A stretch of DNA of 19,585 nucleotides from Promethearchaeota archaeon (GTDB taxonomy: Archaea > Asgardarchaeota > Lokiarchaeia > Sigyniarchaeales > SOKP01): positions 1 through 19,585 of the forward strand of contig JAUWZR010000019.1 in assembly GCA_030615235.1 (NCBI GenBank), given 5' to 3'. The notes beneath the pieces are model-generated. The model saw only the letters and a list, made by a program, of their open reading frames with translations, searched no databases and was not told the DNA's origin. Below are positions 15,279 through 19,585 of this stretch, piece after piece (positions within the stretch are counted from its first letter, which is position 1; each line of letters begins with the position of its first letter). Both the position numbers and the translations under genes were made by a program.

Positions 15279-16172
15279 TTAATTCGATGATTCAAAATTA
15301 ATACTAATATTCCTTAGAAGTTCTTTATATCTTGAACGCAAAGTTACTTCGGTGACTGAAATAACGCGAGATATATCTTTTTGAGATACTTTTACATTCC
15401 TCAACTTCGCTACAAGATATATCGCACCAGCACATAATCCTTTAGGATCTTTTCCAGAAATAGAGGTTTTTAGTATAAAGTTGCGAAGCACTTTCATTGC
15501 TTCTTTTTCCACTTCAATTCCTAAATTTAGATCAGCACAATAACGCGGGATAAGAGTTACTGGATCAATATGTGATATCTTTAAATTTAACTCACGAACT
15601 AATATTTTATAGCACTTTTTTACGATATTATCGTTAATGGAAGCTTCTTCTAATATTTCTTGAAGCGTGATTGGCACCTTTTCGTCTTTACATGCATAGT
15701 ACGCACACGCTGCAACCATCCCGTTTATCGATCTTCCTCGCAAAAGTTGTCTTTTAAAAACTTCTTTATACAATCTAACAGCAGATTTTTTCACTCTTTC
15801 GGGAAAATTTAGATTACCCCCGATTCTTTTCAGTTCGGTAATTGCCATTAACATGTTTCTCTTTTCCCAAGACAGATGCGTATTCCATTTAGCAGCTCTC
15901 CGTAAATCAGGATTTTTGATTTTGGTTCTATCGATAACAGTACTTAAGCCTATATCTGGCATCAAGATAGACATAGGAGACCCTGTCCGCTCCTTTCTAT
16001 CTTTTTCGTGTTTCGAATAAGCCCTTATCCCACTATGGGATATATCCAACCCTCTCTCTCTAACAACTAGCCCACATTGTTGACAAACAGTTTCTCCTCT
16101 TTCTTGTACGATAACAGTACTCCCTTGGCATTCGGGGCATAAACTTGACGATACATCTAATTCAATAACCAT
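15279..16172 (-). CDS. tfb: Transcription initiation factor TFB
   Basis: A 297-residue TFIIB homologue. The N-terminal zinc ribbon uses Cys12, Cys15, Cys30 and Cys33, followed by the B-reader/linker region RTGSPMSILMPDIGLSTVI and two cyclin-like repeats (about 105-190 and 200-290). The second repeat ends SQKDISRVISVTEVTLRSRYKEL, containing the BRE-reading helix-turn-helix. TFB binds TBP-TATA-BRE and recruits RNA polymerase. The full usual length is present. It is convergent with the second DUF47 gene. A TATA-like box lies 25-33 bases before the ATG. Whether this is the only TFB in the genome cannot be told from the window. Confidence 0.96.
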   Translation of the reverse strand: MVIELDVSSSLCPECQGSTVIVQERGETVCQQCGLVVRERGLDISHSGIRAYSKHEKDRKERTGSPMSILMPDIGLSTVIDRTKIKNPDLRRAAKWNTHLSWEKRNMLMAITELKRIGGNLNFPERVKKSAVRLYKEVFKRQLLRGRSINGMVAACAYYACKDEKVPITLQEILEEASINDNIVKKCYKILVRELNLKISHIDPVTLIPRYCADLNLGIEVEKEAMKVLRNFILKTSISGKDPKGLCAGAIYLVAKLRNVKVSQKDISRVISVTEVTLRSRYKELLRNISINFESSN

Positions 16173-16196
16173 ATTAAAATACCACTTTACTTATTG

Positions 16197-16205
16197 TTTA
16201 TAAAA
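16197..16205 (-). promoter_or_regulatory. TATA-like box of tfb
   Basis: TTTTATAAA on the minus strand, centred about 29 bases before the tfb ATG, fitting a leaderless or very short-leader mRNA. Confidence 0.5.
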
Positions 16206-16315
16206 TTTTTTTGTCGTTCGTATTTTTTTACTATTCTTGTTTTTCAAGGGAATAATAAAACAAATATTTATATTTGCGCACACACAATTTGTAATTTGTT
16301 ATCACAATCAATGAT

Positions 16316-16356
16316 AAATTTGTATTTAAATATTATGCTTTTGTAATACAAAATTT
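16316..16356. repeat. Imperfect inverted repeat
   Basis: AAATTTGTATT (16316-16326) is matched by AATACAAAATTT (16345-16356): eleven complementary bases with one extra A, around an 18-base loop. It could be an operator or RNA hairpin, or chance in AT-rich DNA. Confidence 0.4.
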
Positions 16357-16389
16357 GTTTTTAGCAGTACTTATATTTTTTTTACACAC

Positions 16390-16412
16390 AATTCCTATGA
16401 AAAATAGGAATT
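16390..16412. repeat. Perfect 8-bp inverted repeat
   Basis: AATTCCTA, a 7-base spacer TGAAAAA, then TAGGAATT. It is a perfect palindromic pair in the tfb to RHH-receiver spacer. It could be an operator for a dimeric regulator or a small hairpin. Confidence 0.45.
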
Positions 16413-16758
16413 TGAATATAAATATTCTTTTTTGAATTAATAATAGATGTATCATTAGGGTATATATTTGGATAATAAAATGACGCTTTTTGAACTTTGG
16501 GTGAAATGTTTTCCTTGATTTTGCTTTTTGAAAATTCCGATATCGTATTTTAGTGCACGAAAATTGCGACTCTATTCTCAAACAAGTTGAATTAAGTAAT
16601 TAGTTATCGTGCTATCTTTTTAGATAATCTTAAATAAAACTTCTAACACTATTTTTTTGAACTTATTATCGTCTTTTAAAGGAAAATTCTTCTTTTAAGG
16701 TGAAAAACAGATATCGCAAGGACCGAAAAAATTCAATAAGAAAGAAAATGCATCCGCT

Positions 16759-17715
16759 GTGGATAACAGGAGTTCGAGTAAGGATAAATCAGAAGATAAA
16801 CCTAAACTGACTGAAAAAGAAATAGAAAATATTAATCTTAACGACGAAAAGATAAAGCGATACATGAAAAAATATGAGGATGAGAACGATAAATACGCTA
16901 TTTGGAGAGGAGCGATAACTGAAGGTTTTAAAAAATGGTTAAAAGGCGAAAAAATCTATACTCGCGACAAGGAGAGAATATCTTTATATGTTGACGACAA
17001 GATTAAAGGAGATTGGCAAAAATTTATAAATAAGAATAAAAATACATTTCCTACTCTTTCAGAGTTAATAAGACAGAGTGTTAAGTCATTTATAGAAGAT
17101 TCAAGTAGGGTTTCAAGTGAACTATCAAAATTGAACCCGAGTACTATATCTAACATCTCTCACGCTTTAAAGGAGCCTTTAACATCTATTAAAGGCTATT
17201 CTCAGTTACTTCTTGAAAGCGAAGAATTCAGGGGTAAATTAAGTCAACATATTGAGGAAACAATAAAAAATATTTTCGATCAGAGTAATTTACTTGAAAA
17301 CATTATAAAGAATTTCCTAGACAATATCCAACCTGAAAGTACTCCCTACGACATTTTATTAATTGAAGATGATTTAGCAACAATTCGGTTAATAACAAGC
17401 TATTTTGAAAGTAAGAATTTCATCTGTAAGGGAGTTATAAGTGGAACAAAAGGCTTAGAGGAATTAAGAATGGTAGTCCCAAAAGTTATATTGTTAGACA
17501 TTATTTTACCTGATTTAAGTGGGTATGATATTTGTCAGACTATAAAAACCGATAATACTTACAAAAAAATACCAGTTTACTTTCTAACAGCGATATCCGC
17601 ATCAGAAATAAAAAAACGTTTGAATGAGACACTCGCTGATGGATACATTCTTAAACCATTTAACTTTTCTGATTTCAATGTTATATTTGAAATTTTAAAT
17701 GGAAAAGTGAAATAA
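16759..17715 (+). CDS. RHH-like / HisKA-like / receiver protein, paralogue 1
   Basis: A 318-residue protein with four parts. Residues about 20-70 contain WRGAITEGFKKWLKGEKIY, conserved in the paralogue. Residues 73-115 (RISLYVDD, then TLSELIRQSVKSFIE) look like a ribbon-helix-helix DNA-binding segment. Residues about 128-195 resemble a histidine-kinase dimerisation domain with H-box NISHALKEPLTSIKGYSQLL (His135). Residues about 198-315 are a receiver with the acidic pair IEDD, phospho-acceptor Asp247, LTA and LKPF. No HATPase domain is present, and the acidic residue that normally follows the H-box His is Ala. It is probably a phospho-responsive regulator fed by a separate kinase. The start is uncertain: GTG 16759 is used, but the frame is open to a TAA at 16696 and an in-frame ATA at 16711 follows AGGTG. 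Confidence 0.85.
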   Translation: MDNRSSSKDKSEDKPKLTEKEIENINLNDEKIKRYMKKYEDENDKYAIWRGAITEGFKKWLKGEKIYTRDKERISLYVDDKIKGDWQKFINKNKNTFPTLSELIRQSVKSFIEDSSRVSSELSKLNPSTISNISHALKEPLTSIKGYSQLLLESEEFRGKLSQHIEETIKNIFDQSNLLENIIKNFLDNIQPESTPYDILLIEDDLATIRLITSYFESKNFICKGVISGTKGLEELRMVVPKVILLDIILPDLSGYDICQTIKTDNTYKKIPVYFLTAISASEIKKRLNETLADGYILKPFNFSDFNVIFEILNGKVK

Positions 17716-17932
17716 TCTGAGTATTACTTAAATAGATGATCCCCATCAAGATAAAGACGGTGATTTTTCTTTAGGTTCGATAACTTTTAAAGAAATATGA
17801 AATAACTTAATTAATTGGAATGAATTTATTTTTTGTGAAGAATTACTTTAATGTAAAAGATTAGTTAACAAAAATAAAATTTATTATAATAAGCAAAATA
17901 TTACTGACAAATAAATCAATTGAAAATGTAAT

Positions 17933-17937
17933 AGGTG
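17933..17937 (+). promoter_or_regulatory. Ribosome binding site of paralogue 2
   Basis: AGGTG six bases before ATG 17944. It is one of few good Shine-Dalgarno-like sites in the window and has a counterpart (16698-16702) before paralogue 1. Confidence 0.5.
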
Positions 17938-17943
17938 TAAAAA

Positions 17944-18897
17944 ATGCCTAACAAAAAAATGAACAATAGTAATTCAAATGGTAAGGAAAATTACACAAGT
18001 CCAAGTTTGACTGAAGAAGAAATAAAAAATCTGGATTTGAATAGCGAACAAGCGAAAAAGTTAATGAAGGAGTATGAAGATACAACGGATAAGTATGCTA
18101 ATTGGCGTGGAAACATAACAGAAGGTTTTATGAAATGGCTTAAAGGAGAAAAAATATACGACAGAGAAAAGGAGCGCATTTCTTTGTATGTAGCTGACAA
18201 AACCAAAGAAGAGTGGAGCGAGTTTATAAAAACTCATAAAGATAAATATAACACCATTTCCAAACTCATAAGAGAGAGCGTTAATTATTTCATTAAGCAA
18301 AAAACTACTCTAATCAATGAAGATTTGCATAAAATAGACAATCAAACTCTCACAAACATATCACATGCTTTAAAGGAACCGTTAACGTCAATCAAAGGAT
18401 TTTCTCAACTTTTAATTGAAAACTATCGTGAGGAGATGGCTGAAAATGTTTTTAACACCATTCAAAATATATTTAATCAATCTATACTTTTAGAAAATAA
18501 AATTATCACTATTCTGGACAATATAAAAACAGAGACTTCTCAATACGATATATTACTAATTGAAGATGATCTAGCTACTATTCGTCTATTAACAAGCTAT
18601 TTTGAAAGCAAAGGTATTTCCTGTAAGGGAGTAGTTAGTGGAACAAAAGGATTGGAAGAGCTAAAAAATAACCCACCTAAGTTGGTATTGCTTGACATTA
18701 TTTTACCCGATTATAGTGGTTATGATATCTGCAAAAAGATTAAATCAAGTAAAGAGCTTCAAAACATTTCGGTATATCTGTTAACTGCTATACCAGGTTC
18801 AGAAGTAGAAAAACATCTAGAAGAAAGTGACGCTGACGGCTACATTCTAAAGCCTTTTGATTTCTCTGATTTTGAAGTAATATTTCAATATTTATAA
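17944..18897 (+). CDS. RHH-like / HisKA-like / receiver protein, paralogue 2
   Basis: A 317-residue tandem paralogue of the gene at 16759, with the same order of parts. The conserved WRGNITEGFMKWLKGEKIY segment is followed by RHH-like RISLYVADKTKEEW and TISKLIRESVNYFI. The H-box is NISHALKEPLTSIKGFSQLL (His141), again with Ala after His. The receiver has IEDD, acceptor Asp251, LTA and LKPF. By eye the receivers are about two thirds identical. The start is well supported by ATG 17944 with AGGTG before it. The gene follows paralogue 1 after 228 bases with no gene between, so it may have its own promoter (AT-rich, around 17880-17910). There is no ATPase domain, transmembrane segment or sensor domain, so the protein is cytoplasmic. 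Confidence 0.87.
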   Translation: MPNKKMNNSNSNGKENYTSPSLTEEEIKNLDLNSEQAKKLMKEYEDTTDKYANWRGNITEGFMKWLKGEKIYDREKERISLYVADKTKEEWSEFIKTHKDKYNTISKLIRESVNYFIKQKTTLINEDLHKIDNQTLTNISHALKEPLTSIKGFSQLLIENYREEMAENVFNTIQNIFNQSILLENKIITILDNIKTETSQYDILLIEDDLATIRLLTSYFESKGISCKGVVSGTKGLEELKNNPPKLVLLDIILPDYSGYDICKKIKSSKELQNISVYLLTAIPGSEVEKHLEESDADGYILKPFDFSDFEVIFQYL

Positions 18898-18929
18898 TAA
18901 GGTATTATCACTTTTTATTAGAGAATAAG

Positions 18930-19033
18930 CGGGCTATGAGGGAATCTCGCCTCCACACTTTTTGAATGGAAGTATCGAACCCCCGACCTGCCGGTTAAGA
19001 GCCGGATGCGCTACCTGACTGCGCTAATAGCCC
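18930..19033 (-). tRNA. tRNA-Lys(CTT) with a T-loop intron
   Basis: Minus-strand cloverleaf. The acceptor is GGGCTAT/ATAGCCC with discriminator G. The D arm is GCGC-AGTCAGGTA-GCGC. The anticodon loop is CTCTTAA (anticodon CTT) on stem TCCGG/CCGGC (four pairs, a T-C mismatch at 27/43). The variable region is AGGTC, the T stem GGGGG/CCCTC and the mature T loop TTCGATT. The loop is split by a 30-nt intron at position 59/60. No CCA is encoded. Without recognising the intron, the 3' half does not fold and the gene is easily missed. Confidence 0.92.
18944..18973 (-). other. tRNA-Lys T-loop intron (position 59/60, 30 nt)
   Basis: Full bulge-helix-bulge. The central helix is TTCG/CGAG (one T-G), with 3-nt bulges ATA and ATT cut after the second base. 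The intron helix is CTTCC/GGAGG (one T-G) and the outer helix is the T stem itself. Removal leaves the canonical loop TTCGATT. Confidence 0.88.
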
Positions 19034-19058
19034 AATTAGTATTGTTTGCCATTGAAAA

Positions 19059-19159
19059 CGCACCTGGAGGGATTTGAACCCCCGAGCGCTTACGCGCACT
19101 GGCTTACTTGATCATATTATCTACTCAAGGCCAGCGTCTTACCACTAGGCTACAGGTGC
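19059..19159 (-). tRNA. tRNA-Ser(TGA) with an anticodon-loop intron
   Basis: Minus-strand class II tRNA of 82 nt after splicing. The acceptor is GCACCTG/CAGGTGC with discriminator G, as in tRNA-Ser. The D loop is AGTGGTA, and the anticodon stem is CTGGC/GCCAG with loop CTTGAG plus A (anticodon TGA). The long variable arm has stem GCGC-GTAA-GCGC. The T stem is GGGGG/CCCTC and the T loop TTCAAAT. A 19-nt intron sits at the canonical 37/38 site. The D stem has one C-A mismatch. It is 25 bases upstream of tRNA-Lys, and the two are probably co-transcribed. Confidence 0.92.
19105..19123 (-). other. tRNA-Ser anticodon-loop intron (position 37/38, 19 nt)
   Basis: The central helix CTTG/CAAG is flanked by 3-nt bulges AGT and TAA, cut after the second base. 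The exon part of the helix covers the anticodon loop, as in standard archaeal 37/38 introns. Confidence 0.88.
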
Positions 19160-19403
19160 TCTAATTATTTTGATTCTACGCAGAGTTATAATGGAAATAT
19201 ATTCCTAAAAATAATCTGCATGATGTTTTCAGCCTATATCTGTAAATTATTTATTTTAATATTGTGATATAGGTTTTAAAATAGTTTATTTTTAATAAAA
19301 TAAATTTCTTTTTATTTTAATCTCGTAATTCCTAACCTTGATAACATTAAAGAAAAAATATAAATTTTATGCTACATTGACTCATAACTGAGATGATGTA
19401 TAA

Positions 19404-19585
19404 ATGAGTGGGGCAAAAAATTTTAGGTATTTGATACCAGATCGATTATTTAAAGAAATTACCCGGAAAGCCGCAGAGGTTTATCCAAATATCGAACACT
19501 ATTGGATTTTTGCTGATCGTAAAGAAAACTTTGGAATTGTTAATAAATTTATCGTTAATCCAGATTTAAGAAAATCAAAAACCCA
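19404..19585 (+). CDS. Unidentified protein, 3' end cut by window edge
   Basis: Sixty codons from ATG 19404 to the right edge, with no stop. The visible part begins MSGAKNFRYLIPDRLFKEIT and continues with an aromatic-rich YWIFADRKENFGIVNKFIV stretch; no membrane segment is seen. No family was recognised from this fragment. An earlier ATG at 19393 reads only four codons (MMYK) and ends in TGA overlapping this start as ATGA. A TATA-like ATATAAATTTTAT lies at 19357-19369, so transcription probably begins near 19386. Confidence 0.7.
   Translation, partial: MSGAKNFRYLIPDRLFKEITRKAAEVYPNIEHYWIFADRKENFGIVNKFIVNPDLRKSKT

Larger units (their letters stand above)
16206..16758. other. Non-coding stretch between tfb and the RHH-receiver gene
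   Basis: Very AT-rich divergent spacer. The one longer open frame here (82 codons, minus strand) has no recognisable domain and chance-like composition. Two inverted repeats stand out (16316-16356 and 16390-16412, listed separately). An AGGTG sequence at 16698-16702 resembles the ribosome binding site of the downstream paralogue. Confidence 0.5.

Noticed and set aside
16333..16581. 82-codon minus-strand frame in the long spacer
   Set aside because: Low-complexity Phe/Ile/Lys composition, no domain, and it overlaps the inverted repeats.
18061..18300. Minus-strand frames inside the second regulator gene (also 17991-18206)
   Set aside because: They are antisense shadows of a conserved protein present in two copies.
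1..19585. CRISPR array, insertion sequence or prophage
   Set aside because: No regularly spaced repeats, transposase or phage-like genes were seen; base composition is even across the window.

Overview
The window reads as part of an AT-rich archaeal genome, most likely an Asgard archaeon close to Lokiarchaeia. Three things support this: a true actin homologue at the left edge, a Rab/Ras-type small GTPase, and archaeal information machinery (TFB, RNA polymerase subunit Rpo6, Hef helicase-nuclease, TldD/TldE, interrupted tRNA genes). Several genes have a TATA-like box about 22-30 bases before the start codon, which fits leaderless transcripts. The lineage is inferred from gene content, not from a database search.

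Left part (1-5576): actin (cut by the window edge), a GNAT acetyltransferase divergent from a winged-helix protein, and rpo6 on the minus strand. A heavily interrupted tRNA-Val(CAC) gene follows at 2914-3079, in a stretch that looks empty at first. Then comes Hef, whose open frame begins well before its first in-frame ATG and has no ordinary start codon there.

Middle part (5580-12554): a class III aminotransferase; a small GTPase with a C-terminal zinc ribbon; a UDP-glucuronate-decarboxylase-like sugar nucleotide enzyme overlapping a membrane-anchored DUF1616-like protein; the TldD/TldE protease pair; and a small DUF1922-like zinc ribbon protein. Next is a phosphate uptake block (12714-15176): a PhoU-like DUF47 protein, a PiT permease and a second DUF47 protein. 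TFB lies on the opposite strand after it.

Right part (16173-19585): a 586-base non-coding stretch with two inverted repeats, then two tandem paralogues. Each joins a ribbon-helix-helix-like segment, a histidine-kinase dimerisation/H-box segment and a receiver domain, with no ATPase domain. Two minus-strand tRNA genes follow, Lys(CTT) with a T-loop intron and Ser(TGA) with an anticodon-loop intron. The window ends in an unidentified partial gene.

The strongest finds are the tRNA genes and the paralogue pair. All three tRNA genes are interrupted, by five introns in total. tRNA-Val carries three, at 28/29, 44/45 and 59/60, and most of them fold into bulge-helix-bulge motifs. The paralogue pair may be a phospho-responsive DNA-binding system without its own kinase.
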